A DNA stretch of 64,000 nucleotides from Phoebastria nigripes (Eukaryota > Chordata > Aves > Procellariiformes > Diomedeidae): the NCBI GenBank assembly GCA_035582835.1, contig JAYKAV010000933.1:603226-667225 (forward strand), read 5' to 3'. Of the stretch, positions 1-32,285 are shown piece by piece. The position numbers and the translations under genes are program-made. The number at the start of each line of letters is the position of its first letter. Within the stretch, counting starts at the first letter, position 1. The notes beneath the pieces were generated by a model that saw nothing but the letters and a program-made list of their open reading frames with translations, ran no database searches and was not told the DNA's origin.

Positions 1-1041
1 GCAAGCTCCCTGGGGAATTCTGCTTTATTCTCTAGCTGAAGAGTGAGTCCTTTCTAAGTCTGCCAGTGATTTGTTGGAGGATTATACAAAGCAATAAAAA
101 GTGCTTTACCTTTTCTTTACAGCAGTTATGATGTGCCCTACATATTTTCCTTTTCCTGCTGACAGAGGAACACATATGTAGGGTGGAAGAAGCTAGTGTT
201 TGACCGTGGTTACTCGCCAAAAATGATCTGCTTAAAGCCTAGTCTAGCCTCAAGATCCAGTAACAGTCACATAAAAATCATATGAAATNAATCTCAGATG
301 CACATTTGCAGTAATGTATTCAGAACAAAGGCTCCATACCTAATATTATCTGCAGAGAGGGGAACTCCTTGGAATATTCAATAACGTCTAAAATATTTAA
401 TAAATATCAGAACTAGGTATTATGGCTTGCTCTGATTCTTTGTGGGCTGCTCTTCTGATTATCTTCTGTAGTGCTTGGAGAGATTGCTAGATGTCTTTTT
501 ATGTAGTATTGAAATGGAATACTACTAGTTAGTCTTGCTGTGTTCATCTTTTACTTTAGAAGGAGTTGGGAAGTTAGAACAGTGCAGTCAGTGCTAGGAC
601 TTGCTACCCTGCACAGGCGTTCTTCAGGGTAGTAAGAGCAACCCAAGGAATGGCCTACTGTTTGACATTCATTAGAGGATTCCCTAATTGGCTAACCTTT
701 GCTATTACTTTCCTTTGAACTTGCTTAAGAGTAATCTTTGCAGAAATCAAGATGCTGATGTATTAGTGAACAGATTACTTTCTGCAGGTCAGTGCTGNTT
801 TACAGGGGATCTGGAGGTACTGTACTGAACCCATAGTTGTTCTTCAGTACTTGTTTCAGATGTGCAGTTGCTGAGTCAGTGTTCGGAGTTTCGTCTCTGT
901 CAGTGTGATTTATCCTAGCAGAGTTCTGTTAAGGAGGGGAGCGAGCAGCACTAGCCAGTCTTGCCTTTTGATGAGAATTTGCCTCTGTAATAATTTGCAA
1001 ATGTGTGAAGTATGGTAATGTTTCTGTTTCCTGTGTTTCAG

Positions 1042-21029
<19,988 letters not shown>

Positions 21030-22982
21030 GCATCCCCTGCAAAGTCAGCTAATCTCAATGCTACAAAATTAGTACAGCGTGCCTTGATTTGCTGCCACTT
21101 ATAATATGGAAAGCACGTTATGATTTTTTTTTTCAATAAGCCTTTCCACCCAGGAGTGGTGTGGAGGGGAAATTCTCTCAACCCTTCATCATGGGGCATG
21201 GAACTGTTGATGGAGGAAAGCAGCTTAGGTGCCTGTGCCATCGTTTATTCCTCTCCGTTGCCCTCATCCTATGCAGCACAGACCTGAAGAGACTGTCCCC
21301 CCTTCTCAGCTGGCAGAAGGGAGAAGTGGAAGAGGGGCACGTAATGACTGCAAGAGTTAGAAGCACAAACTTTCTGAGCCTTGGAGCATCTGGAAGCAGG
21401 TATTGATTTTAGTCTGTTTGTGTTACTGTATTGATGTGGTGGTCACATTTTAAGAAAACGTGTGTGTGTATATATATAGATATAAACACATCGGTATTTC
21501 TGTGGCTTAGGACATTGTACCAAGTGTGACAAGGATGTATATATGTCCATGATTTCAGGCACCACATCTTTGTGTAACTTTAAACCAAGCAAGTAGCATG
21601 TGCATAATACTTGGTTGTAACATTTGCACTACATACACTTTAATTACTTGATAAATGTTTATCTTCACTGAGGAGCATCTGTGTACTGGGTGTGAGTGGG
21701 GTGTGATGGTTATTTAATGTACGCTGCGCATAAAGCTTATTTATACAGTGGATCAAATTTATCCACCTTCCTGCACTAATATGTACTTGACATGCTGAAA
21801 CATTTTTTTTTTCTGCCATGGCTGGTTTACTAATTTTTTTTTTTCATATGCAGTTTAAAAAAAAAAAAATTCTGCAAGAGGTTGTTTCTATGATTGAATT
21901 ATGTTTTAGTTAAAAGGTTTGATACAATTTTTCATACTACAGAAAAATTTAACGGAGAAATAGCNTTGCGTCATTTGCCTCTGTTTCAAAATCCTTTATT
22001 CCTACTCTGTTTCCTTAGAGAAAGAAAAGCTGTATATAATGGTATCTCAGAAGGAAACTCCCGAGCTCTGCCATCACCAAGAAAATCTTTTCTGTAACTT
22101 TTGATGTATGATTTTAATTTATGCCAAAGGTTTAGCCAAAGACATCCTTATTGTAGTTTCACCATTTCTGTACATATATGCTAACTGCACACCCCACCCC
22201 AGCAGACAGGATATAGGCTTCTTTCTAGTTGGGAGATGCTGCTCGCGACATTTTATCCCAGGAGGATACTTTAGGTTTCTAGTTCTCTTACCAGTCTTAT
22301 TTGGGGGAAATAGGTGGTCTGTCTTTGAAATATTGAACCCTTTTTAAAAATGGACAAGAGAAATGTATAATTTTATCCCATTTTTAATATTTTGGTGTAG
22401 CAACTTGTGATACATAGATGACAATTTTGTGAGTTTTACTATGTGTGTACAGATTTTGTAAATACAACATTTTTGTAATTTTAACTCCATGTACAGTGTA
22501 ATCCTGTATAGTTTATCAATGAATGAGAGATAGGAAATCGAATGTTAACTGAAGTTTTGGATCCTGGACCAGTAGCAGGGATAAATGTGGTGTGTGTGTG
22601 AGACGTTCTTTGCCATTTAGTCTTCCTGTATACTGTGATACTCTAAACTGTTTTGCTAAAACAAAAAAGCCCCATGGAGAATCTAATGGATAAGGAAAAG
22701 GTTACTGTTTACCTTTATCCCTAGGTGTCACTCCTGTTGAATCCCTGTTCAATCTGTGCTGTCTCCTGTGATCATTGCTTGCTAAGAAAATTCTATGCCT
22801 CAACCTTCCTTTTGTTTCCTCTCTGGTTTTAATTTCATTTTACATAGCCCTTCTGTAAATTAAATGGAATAATAATGAGCATGTACACTGAAAGAAAAAT
22901 AAAATGAGACTCTCAGTTACTGTTTTTGTGTTAAATACAGTTGCTGGGTGTTTTTGTAATAAAATCATGGATGTTTTTGCTT
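21030..22982 (+). other. PHAF1: PHAF1 3'UTR with two poly(A) signals
   Basis: AT-rich sequence after the PHAF1 stop with no further coding match. AATAAA hexamers lie at 22898-22903 and 22958-22963, and a T-rich stretch follows at 22976-22994, which suits a cleavage site near 22,980. The UTR also carries several UGUANAUA motifs, listed separately. The exact end is inferred. Confidence 0.7.
21467..22464 (+). promoter_or_regulatory. Cluster of Pumilio-type UGUANAUA motifs
   Basis: Five exact matches to UGUANAUA, the PUM1/PUM2 recognition motif, lie within about 1 kb of the PHAF1 3'UTR: 21467-21474, 21536-21543, 22031-22038, 22169-22176 and 22457-22464. The first sits in a TG/TA dinucleotide run and may be incidental. 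Binding is inferred from sequence only. Confidence 0.4.
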
Positions 22983-25900
22983 TTTTTTTTTCTTATCAAT
23001 TAGTCCTTTTTATTTTACTGTCTTTCAGACATTATATTTGAAGTACCTGACTAGTGTTCCTCCTTTACAGCCGATACAGTATGTTCTCCAAAGAAGCAGT
23101 ATAAAAACTAACATAACTTGCAGTCTGTTTCCTAATAGATATGTGAAAGCATATTATAAATTTTTGCCCCGACGTGGAGAAGGAAAGTCTTTAAAGTATG
23201 GTAAATAACACCGTGGCTTCTGTATTGTGTTCAAAAATGCGATTGTTACACTCATGTTAGCCTTTGGATATCATTAAAATCAATTGAGCTTCAAAGAGTT
23301 TGAATATCGCACAACAGAATGGAAGAAACATCTGCAGTAAAAGGAGCAAACGTGAATTCTCATACTGTGCTCTTGTGCCCTAAGATACTTCAACAGAAAA
23401 GCATTGAAAGTATGCTTACCCTGAAGTAGCTCAGAGGTTAATGCAGGGCATGAGGAGTGGGACTCCTGTTTCCATTCGCGTTTCTTCTGCACTGGCTGCA
23501 TAATGCAGGGTAGAGCACTTAGCTCTCCCTCCTCTAGCATCCTTCAGTTTTGCAATATAAAATGACCTTGCATAGTGCTTGGCTCAGTGTGCTCTTGGAG
23601 AATTTTATGGTCTCTGAATTGAGATGGTGTGCGTGCTTATGCTTGTTACTAAAATATGACAGCAATCCTGCTAACAATTTAAATTAATTTTAATTAATCC
23701 TTTTCTAATAAAGGCTCCAGATTATCTGCAGGAGGAGATAAATTCTTGATGGGACGATTTGAGTAATGGCTACGCAGATGCTACCAATATCCTGCTCTCA
23801 AGCAGATTCAGTTGAAATTCTTCAGAAGTGTGAGGTCAGGACTGCTGCTATAGCATGCACCTCGAGACTTAGGACAGGATGTCAGCAGCTAACCAACGGT
23901 ATTTAACAACTTAAGTGACTCCCATCTTCACTTGTAATACGCTGGTGAATCAAAGCGACTAAAACAGTGTAGATAATGAAATGTGCTCTCTTAACAGCCC
24001 AGACACTTCTCTAGGTCAGTCCCTTCAACTTGAAAAGTTCCTCTGTAACAGACAAAAATTAAAGGCAACTTTGCATCTTGGCTGCTGCTGATGGGCTGAG
24101 CGCAAAGTATTTGACTTTTGGGCGAGGCAGAGCTGAAGAAGGGCACGGGGAGATAATGTGGAGCAGCTCTTTTGGGTCTCCTCGCCCTTCCTTTGTGACT
24201 GCAGCTGTTCGTAGCTCGCTTCTCTGAGATGTTTTGATTTGTTTGCTGCTATTTGGACTAAGCCAAGCCAAGCTGTTCCTGTGCTGATGCATTAGGGGAG
24301 CTGGTGTGGAGCCTTAAGGACTTGCTGGCCTGAAAAGTTTAGGACTGGGCGGCGGGGGGGGGCTGCTGGCAGATTTGAATCACGAGAACAAAGAGAGGAA
24401 GGAATAGGGAATAGAGGAGCTCTGGGGGAGAAGGTGAGGATGGCAGTGCGGCAGGAGGGAGGGGCTGGGACAAGGCTCTTTATTTGAACCAAAAGCTGTG
24501 CCTTGCCGAGGCGTGCTCAGGGTGCAGCAGTGTGCCAGCTCGAGCTCTGCCGGGCCAGCTGGGCAGGGTGCATCACCTTCCCCTCCCAAATGAACTGAGA
24601 GATTTGGGCTGTGTCAGAAACCATCTCAGCAGGTGCCCCTGTTATAATTATGTGTGGTTTGATACAGATCCTGCGTGTTGGTCCCTCATTTTGGTTTCAT
24701 ATGATAAAACTGTTCAATATAACGTTAAGTACAATTGCATTTTTAATAAAACACATTGTGCATATGATCCCATTTTGATGTGTGCCTTTTTCCTTTATAT
24801 GCAAATTAAGAGTTTGTGTGTGTGTCTGCTTAACTTGAATATTGCAGTATTTTCCACAGTATGTCATTTGTTTACACTTAATAAAACTGATTGTTGTGCC
24901 CTTCTTTTTGGAGGTGAAGCTGACATTTCTTCCCATATTCTTTCGGCCTGCAAGCAGTCCCTGGGCTCCTGTGAGTATTACAGGCAGTGCTATATAGATC
25001 AGTGCTGCTGTGTAATACTAGAACCCTCTGTTCCCCAAAATGCAGTTCCTGTCAAGAAAACCCAATTTTCTGTTGCCAGGAACCGTCACACTTCTAATTC
25101 TAAACAGATTTTTTTGCTGAAATAGTAATCGGGTGTGTGTGAGAACTGATTCATGAGCTCATGATCGTTCATATTCCAGAACTCCCATCAAACTTGTGTA
25201 AAGCAAAATCTTTCCTACGGCTCAGCATTACAGCAAGATGGTGATTTGTCGTTATCAGGGGCTGGCTGGAGGTTAGATGACAGCTGGCGTTCTCCAAAGG
25301 GAAAGCCAGGGTGTTGGTGCCCACTTCACGTTGACTTTCTACACGTTGTTAGAGCCTGTTAGTCACTTAGCAACTCTGCTAAGCTGAACTTCTGTTAGGT
25401 TTTGTGTTTGAGGGCTCCGCATGTATACGAGAGTAAATCTGCATGTGTGTGAAGCTGTGTGGCTGTTACTTTGAAAGAAATGTTATGCCCAAGCTGTAGC
25501 TATTTGCTTGCTTCAGAGTGTTTGGACAGGGACCAAGATGTCTGATATGGCAGAATTCCACATGGGCTGGTTGTGTTCTTTGAGTTCAGAACAATTTTTG
25601 GTGTCATGATGCAAAAAAGGCTATTCTGTGCTAGCTCTGCAGATACACTTGTTCCGTGTCAACTTTTGCCCCATAAACACCTTTTTTATTTTACCTCCTT
25701 TATCTTGATTACACNAACACAAAGGCAGTCTCCTCTCTGGCTGATCCTGTCAGACCCAACCTGACACAGCATGTGTAGCCAAATAAATACATTACTGTGT
25801 GTGTTTGGGGAGTTAATAGAATACAAATTAGTTCTGGTTGGTGCTTTTTGTGTAAGGTATGGCCCAGGATGTTTCAGAGATAAGGTAAGGTTGAAGCATA

Positions 25901-28900
25901 ATAAGGGGAAATTAAAAATGGAGCTTACTGAAGATGTAACTCTTGAGCGTTAAAATAGGATCGGGAGTTAATGAAGTAGGGGGCTTTGTTCGAGGCCAGG
26001 GTGTAACCGGTTCACCAAGTGAAAACTGCACCTGCCAAGGGGTTTGTTTTTGCAGGGGGTGTATGTGTTACTTGGAGGGTTCCGGTTGAACTTAAATACC
26101 ATATTCTCTACCTATGTGAATTTTAGCTGTAACTAATAAAGTCACTGTTTAAATGTTTTGTCTGCCAAACCTTATATCCAAGGCTTTTGTCTTGTTTGTG
26201 GGGATGTGTATTTTTCCAGCAAGCAAAATCATTCCTTTTCATGATCTGGGAACAGTGTCTGCCTGAAGCAGAGGGAAAGGTAAGCTGGAGTTTGCAGAAT
26301 AGGTCATTTACTGTGGTGTAAGATACCGTTATAACAGTAACTTTTGTTCTGGACTAGACTGTAATGCTTTAACGTAACCTTTTCTCTTTCATACCCTAAT
26401 TAATTCCCCTTTAAATGTTACTAGTTTGGTCATTTTTAAGTACTGCATATTGCAATTTCAGAAGCTGGTTTTAAGTGCCTTAATGTTTCACACCTACGCT
26501 ACATACTCCATTTAGTGCATAAGTTTCATTCCAGTATCAATATCCTTCAGAGAGACATTTAGTTTAAATACCAATCACAAAAAAAAAACCCTGCATGATT
26601 ATGCAATGTGCAGTCTAATCAACTAAGTAATCAAAACAACCTGAATCACTGTATTCCCTTTTCACGTCTGCAGGTCTCTCTTAGAAAAACTGAAGCGCTG
26701 AAATCCTGAGTTTGCCCTGTTCCTCGCTGGGTAGCTCTGTTGCATCCACAAGTATGGAGTCTACTAAGATTATTTCACCCTTTTCTTCTGCTTCTATGGC
26801 TGTAGAGAGCGTTTGTCTTAATATCACACCTTTATTCCCACCCAGCTCAGTCAGCCTCCCTGGGGACAAGGCAGTCACTGCGGACCTGTGTTATTTTATG
26901 GTTTTTTCCCTGGTCTCGGCACTGGGCTTGTCAATAGACGGGCTGGGAAAGGGAGGGAGAGAAGATCCGTGAGCTGGGTTGGGATGAATTGGGCTGGTCA
27001 GGACTGGTGGGGGAGCTGTTTGCTGCTCTTGGAGGGACTCGGATGCACTCGTCCTTTGGGGTTTAGTTTCCTCTCTCATTTCTCAGTATGGTTTTCTTAC
27101 TGACCATAAGCCTAGAAAATCATGAAAAATTGGATTTCAAAGTTTTACTGCTTTTGACCAACGTCAGTAGAGTTAGTAGCATCATTAGGGAACGGTGGGC
27201 TAATTTTCAGNGCTGCCGAGACCTGTAACTCCAGCTGAAAGGTACAACTTGGGGGCTCAGCAGTCCTTCAAATTGGCCTTTGGGGTAGACTTTTCCCCAC
27301 CCTTCCTGATCTGATGGTCTTTCAGCACTCTCCAGGGAATGTTCTCAGTGCTAATGTTTAGTGAGGATTCTCTGAGCCATTTGATTATTTTGTACTGTTT
27401 GATTTTGCAGTTGGGGTTTGCTTCCGAGAACCTGCTGTAGAAAGATGAATAATTAAACTGCAGCCAGGAAGCACAATATTTTAACACTCGATAGCTTCAG
27501 AGCCATCTTTGGCTTTCTTTTTTATGATGTCTCAGTCAACAGTGGCCTGACTGAATGATGGATCTTGGCATTTGCTACCAGTTTATGGTTTTCAGAGGTG
27601 CGTTCGGAGGTGCTGAATGTGAGGTTCAAGCCAGCTCTCCTCGTTATAGTGACCAAATCTGGCTACTTACGTACAGTAGGAACAAAATTTGACTGCGTGT
27701 GGATCCCTGGGATTCAATAAAACCTACTGTACTGTATTAGCTTCAGATGTTTATGTCTGTCTCGAGGAAGTCTGCTTGCTTTCCTTGCTACTGGTGGAAC
27801 CCACTTAGGATGTTTTTATGTTTTCTTTTCTCATCACGGGTTAGTCATGAAAAAAATTGCCAAGCAAGGCTTTGTAGCAAAACCCTGACTGGTGCATTGA
27901 ATTAGCCAGTTAATAAAAGCTGCTCAGAATGTCATTCTGGAACGGATGGTTCTGGTTTTCTGAGATGCATCAGAAAGGTNGGTAGAGGGTCCTTCCTGCC
28001 AGCTCTCATACACACCTAGGGTTTTAGGATTTTCTGAAAATACCCCCATCTTTTAGGAAGCAATCTCCAGCTTGGGTGAAGTCAAAGACTTTTTGCCTGC
28101 TGTAGCAGTAAGTAGAATTGAATAAACCGCAGGGGGTGCAGCACTGCCCTCCAGCATTTCCCCAGTGCGTTATGCTCACACAGGGGGTCTGTGAACTTCC
28201 AGCTCAACTGCAGAAGCAAATGGAAACTTTTAAAACCAGGTCAAACGAGTCATGCAGCAGAGGCTGGAGAACAAAAGCAGATGTATCTTTCATTAATAGA
28301 TACTAGATTTAGTATTCATTGGATAAAAGAAATGAGCTATTCCACAGACTAAGACAACAGAGTCAACAGTTTGCTCTAGTTCTGTTTCTGCCAGCTACCA
28401 GGGTACGTGTTGGCACCCGTGGATGTTGAACAACAACTTTGATCTGGGACAAAATGCACTCCTTAATGCTGTATTGTGGGTAGATTGCAGAGCTGAAGAC
28501 ATTATAGAGGGAGGAGCCAATCTCTGTGCATCTCCAAGCTTAAAAGGAAGACCTTAATAAGGACTGCTGAACCTGACTAGCTGCCTTGTAGGAAATTATA
28601 AGGTAAGCCGTGTTTATTTTTCTTTCATTACCGTTAAATTAAGTCCAGCAGAAGGAAAGATTTACCAAGTTATCCAAAATAATGAATAATGTATCTTTCT
28701 TGTTGCCGTTTTCATGAAAAATACCTGTGGTAGTCTCACAACGTGTGTGCAGGTGTACTTGACAGACAGACTCTGACAACTAGGGGCAAGTCCGCATGCT
28801 GTCTTTTAATTATGGTATAAATAACTGCCCAAACTGTAAACTAATCACAGGTAATACATTTCTGTACAAGTTCATAAATACATAAGTATCGCACATGTTA

Positions 28901-29700
28901 GCAGACAGGGGTGTGACTGGCTTTCTTCCACCAGCAAGGCTCTGGCTTATTTCCACACCCTACAGAGCTTCTTAAAAAGCTCACAACGAGCATTTTGCAT
29001 TTCAGGATTGCATCCTGAAAACATCCCAAATCAACATATGGTCTTTTGATTTCTGTATAGCTGACCTTTCCTTGGAACTACATTATTGTAAGGCTTAAAC
29101 TCTTACGATGAAGATAACATGTAAGACCGATGTTAATAGTCTACCAATAGATATTACCAGCTTGCTTTCCTCCATGTTGCGCATAGTTAATACGGGTACT
29201 GAGCCCGGACTGCTGCTGGCTGGGAGGAAGGTTATACCCAGACATGAAATGCAGCTGTGCTGCAGGCTCTGTTCAAGGGAAAGCAACTTCCTGGACATTT
29301 ATGACTGATTGTAGTTTCCTTTGAAGCTGGGTGTATGTGCCCTCCTGAAGAGGGATGACGTCGGGGGTTCTCTGATGGATAGGAGTTTTGTTGGGGGGGG
29401 GGAAATTGCAGAAGAATTAACAAACACAGTATCAGAGGTGAATTCAGGCTCTTTGCCCCATGAATTTCATAGCTTTTTAACCCTGATTTAGAGGAATTTA
29501 CTTCCTCTTTGATGTCCAAGAAAAGGATGTTCTTTTAAGGTAATCTGCTGCTGGAAAAACCAAAATGCTTCCAAGTATTGACTATTCTTTGAAAAATTAA
29601 GCAATCCAGTGTTCTTGTCCGATGCTTAAAATACTTACGAAGTTATAGACTGACTGGAATTTGGAAAGGATTGCTGTGTGTTTTTGCTTTCTTGCAATAA
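22983..29700. other. Intergenic region between PHAF1 and B3GNT9 3' ends
   Basis: No exon with a recognisable protein match was seen on either strand. A local G/C-rich patch lies at about 24,300-24,600, including a G run at 24,353-24,362. AATAAA hexamers occur on the + strand near 24,747, 24,880 and 26,135. A perfect 14-bp palindrome tcatgagctcatga is at 25151-25164. A run of ten G lies near 29,393-29,402. Transcription here cannot be judged from sequence. Confidence 0.5.
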
Positions 29701-29713
29701 ATTTAGAAAGGCT

Positions 29714-30893
29714 TTTATTCTGAAGCCCTTTTGTCTGAAGACTACTTTCTCCCTTCACATGACACCCACAGCAATTTGAAAAGTCTTGGTGGCTCTTTTC
29801 AGTTGAGTGAGTGCCAGGCAAGAGCACCGAGGTCTATAGAAACCAGCCCAGTCCATTGACAAGTTTTCCTTTGGTTTGAAGAAGCTCCCAAATGTGACGC
29901 AAGCAGCAGCTCTGTGTGGTTTTACCCTCACAAGCGAAGGCCAAAGGATCTCTCCAGATGCAAAGAGTCTGAAGATCTCGATTAGATGGTGAGAGAGATC
30001 AGATACTGTTGGATAACTTTGAGTTTTCACTGAGTGCCAGTCAGTGTAGCATAGAGAGTCTGAGCTCATGGAAGTGCCAAAAACCGGTCCCCTGAGTCCT
30101 GAGTGTGTCAATGGAGCAGATATTTGAACGGAGGAGTTGCTACGAGTAATGAAAAATCAAGACTCAGAGGGATCAACTCAAAGTTCTTCTTGTCCTTTCT
30201 TAAAAGGCCCTTTGGAAGTCTGCCCCTTCCCAGTTATCTACTTACCTGTCCTTTGCTCAAGCAGCCACGCCAGCCTCAGCCTCCAGTTTGTTTTCTTGTA
30301 GTCCACCCTATCTGCAATGCATAGGACCCCATTTCAATAGCTGTTAGTTGTTCTTCTCTTCTCTTCTTCTAAGGCCTACAGAAAGCCAACCAGGCAGCGG
30401 TGATTTGATTTGAGCATATGCTAAGGTGACTTGATTTCCTTTACTCCAGTTACTATATAGTTTGGTCATTTCTCAATGAGTCCGAGTCAAGGCAACAAGT
30501 TGACAACGATCCCTGTGCTCCTTGGCGTCATCTCTTACCCTCTATCTTCTTTCACTTCTCACTTTTCTAACAATGCTGAAAAATCTCCAAGGACTGCATT
30601 TTGCAATGTGCTTTTACACATTGGTCCACTAAGCACTACTCTAATTCTAATAAATAATAATAAATTAAAGATACTGTTATGATTATTTGGACTCGTTAAT
30701 GGAGAAGGACCTACACGGTATGTGTGTGCAAATGTGGAATTTTGGCAAATTCCTGCAATAGTTTGTCGTCTTCTCTTAACATTGTAAATAAGATGTGCTA
30801 AAATACTTCTAAAGTCGGTTCATTTGGTTGCGACAGTTCCAGGTTCCCTTTCTCAGCTGGTTTGCTATGTGTTTCTGCTCCAGTCTGCCTGCG
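29714..30893 (-). other. B3GNT9: Probable B3GNT9 3'UTR
   Basis: Sequence directly downstream of the B3GNT9 stop on the minus strand. The nearest minus-strand AATAAA I found is the complement of 29714-29719, implying a 3'UTR of about 1.2 kb that converges on PHAF1. No coding match was seen. The end is inferred from the hexamer alone. Confidence 0.35.
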
Positions 30894-32141
30894 TTATCTG
30901 AGGGGTGATGGCTGTGTTGTTGTTTGAGCTTTCTTTTTCCATTGGAAAGGCTTCTTCACTTGCTTCTTCTGAGTACAGGAAAGACGTGGGCTGTGGAGCA
31001 GGTTCCACATTAGCCAGATCTCAGCAACTTTCAGACTATGAACTACCATGAGATCTTTGTAAAAACAGGGGTCAAATGTCTGTAGGTGTGGGGCAGCAGA
31101 AGGCTTGACAATGCCAAAGGTTTTGAATCCTTCATGCAAAATGGGTTTGAGGTTGATTCTCTGTAAGCACATGCCCAAAAAGACATCGTCGATGGGAAAG
31201 AGTTCCACCTCTCTGCAAGCCCTAGAGAGCTTCCTCATGGTGCACCTGGACAGCAAAAACCCTCCTCCTCCTGCGTAGGCTGGATAGATGCTTAGCCCAT
31301 ACATGGTCTCTGGGATATAGTATTTGCTCTTTCGGACACGGATAGGGCGGGCATTGTAGATGATGTCCCCAACAAAGAGGTCCTCAGTAGGGTCATGTCT
31401 CTCAAGGAAGTCAACAATGTTCTCGACATTGACAAAAACATCGGCGTCACCTTTAAAAATAAATTTCACGTTGTGGCAGAATTCAGCAGCCCAGTTCAGG
31501 AAGTGGATCTCCTTCAGGGTCAGATTGAAGAAAGTGTCCATGAAGTCCCAGAGTAAAATGTCCCGGTATGTCTGACTCTCCTGGTGGATCAGGGTCTCCC
31601 ATGTTGCCAGCACCGTCCTATTCTTTGGTGTTCCCAGGAGGAACACTCGCTGGATCTGCTTCCCGTTCACCAAACCCTCCCTGCCCCAAGTTTTCCGGAC
31701 AATCTCACGTCTGTCAAAGTCTTCAACTACCGATTTGATAGCAATGAGCAGAAAGGGACCTCCGGGTGTCTTCCTGCATTTCTTGGGCTGGTTAATGAGG
31801 AGATTGAAGTTCCTGTTATCCTTGTTTAGGAGATAGCGCTTGAAGTTGAAGGCAGAATCAGTCAACGGGGGTGGAGTTGTAGTTTGGACCCTGTTGTTGG
31901 CCACGTCTGTTCGTCTAATGATAGGAGTTACTTGGGGTCTGGGTACCGTTGCCTCTGCTGGCATCGGTCTCCAAGGTGCTCTGGGATCAGAGAATATTTT
32001 CGGTGTTACTGAAGGCTTCTTCTGTGTTGGCTCCTTGTTTCCTACCGGGACTAAATGTTCCAGTTGGGAGTAGAGTAAAGAGCAAAGCGCTACCAGCAGG
32101 AAGAGGGTACAGATCGCATCCCCTTTGAGACGAACTCTCAT
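30894..32141 (-). CDS. B3GNT9: B3GNT9, beta-1,3-N-acetylglucosaminyltransferase-like protein
   Basis: An intact single-exon ORF of 415 residues, close to the ~400 of mammalian B3GNT9. It is a type II Golgi membrane protein of glycosyltransferase family 31: a short basic cytosolic start (MRVRLKG), a hydrophobic anchor at about residues 9-24, a Pro/Thr-rich stem to about 95, then the catalytic domain. Visible motifs are FNFKRYL (98-104), LLINQP (114-119), IAIKSVVEDFDRREIVRKTW (133-152), the metal-binding DAD (232-234), YAGGGGFLLS (289-298) and IDDVFLGMCLQR (317-328). N-glycosylation sequons are at N174 and N206. The reading frame runs 48 codons further 5' to an ATG at 32285, but the chosen ATG matches the family start, has A at -3, and lies just after a likely splice acceptor. 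The C-terminus extends about 14 residues past PFQW, Lys/Thr/Gln-rich and apparently longer than in mammals. Acceptor specificity cannot be read from sequence. Confidence 0.95.
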   Translation of the reverse strand: MRVRLKGDAICTLFLLVALCSLLYSQLEHLVPVGNKEPTQKKPSVTPKIFSDPRAPWRPMPAEATVPRPQVTPIIRRTDVANNRVQTTTPPPLTDSAFNFKRYLLNKDNRNFNLLINQPKKCRKTPGGPFLLIAIKSVVEDFDRREIVRKTWGREGLVNGKQIQRVFLLGTPKNRTVLATWETLIHQESQTYRDILLWDFMDTFFNLTLKEIHFLNWAAEFCHNVKFIFKGDADVFVNVENIVDFLERHDPTEDLFVGDIIYNARPIRVRKSKYYIPETMYGLSIYPAYAGGGGFLLSRCTMRKLSRACREVELFPIDDVFLGMCLQRINLKPILHEGFKTFGIVKPSAAPHLQTFDPCFYKDLMVVHSLKVAEIWLMWNLLHSPRLSCTQKKQVKKPFQWKKKAQTTTQPSPLR

Positions 32142-32163
32142 TGTCTCCGCGGTGTTTCTGGGA
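32142..32163 (-). other. B3GNT9: B3GNT9 5'UTR with probable splice acceptor
   Basis: On the minus strand the sequence cttttaacag directly precedes position 32163, leaving a 22-base leader before the ATG. This fits the usual gene plan of a noncoding first exon followed by a single coding exon. A possible matching donor is at 33064 (minus strand GTAAGT = complement of 33058-33063), about 0.9 kb upstream. Confidence 0.4.
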
Positions 32164-32285
32164 CTGTTAAAAGCTATGTTTGAGCTGCCTGGCACCAATG
32201 TCCATCTGTAAATAAACGTATGGTGTGTCAGCAATGAGGATTGGGCAGCTTTGAAGCATGCAGGCAAGACTAACTGAAACACCAT

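Noticed and set aside
24484..25125. 213-codon open frame on the + strand
   Set aside because: It has no recognisable domain, drifts from GC-rich to AT-rich composition, and runs through AATAAA hexamers and TG repeats. Chance openness is more likely than a gene.
30894..32285. Longer 463-residue version of B3GNT9 from the ATG at 32285
   Set aside because: The added 48 residues match no family N-terminus. The upstream ATG has T at -3, and a splice acceptor separates it from the conserved start at 32141.
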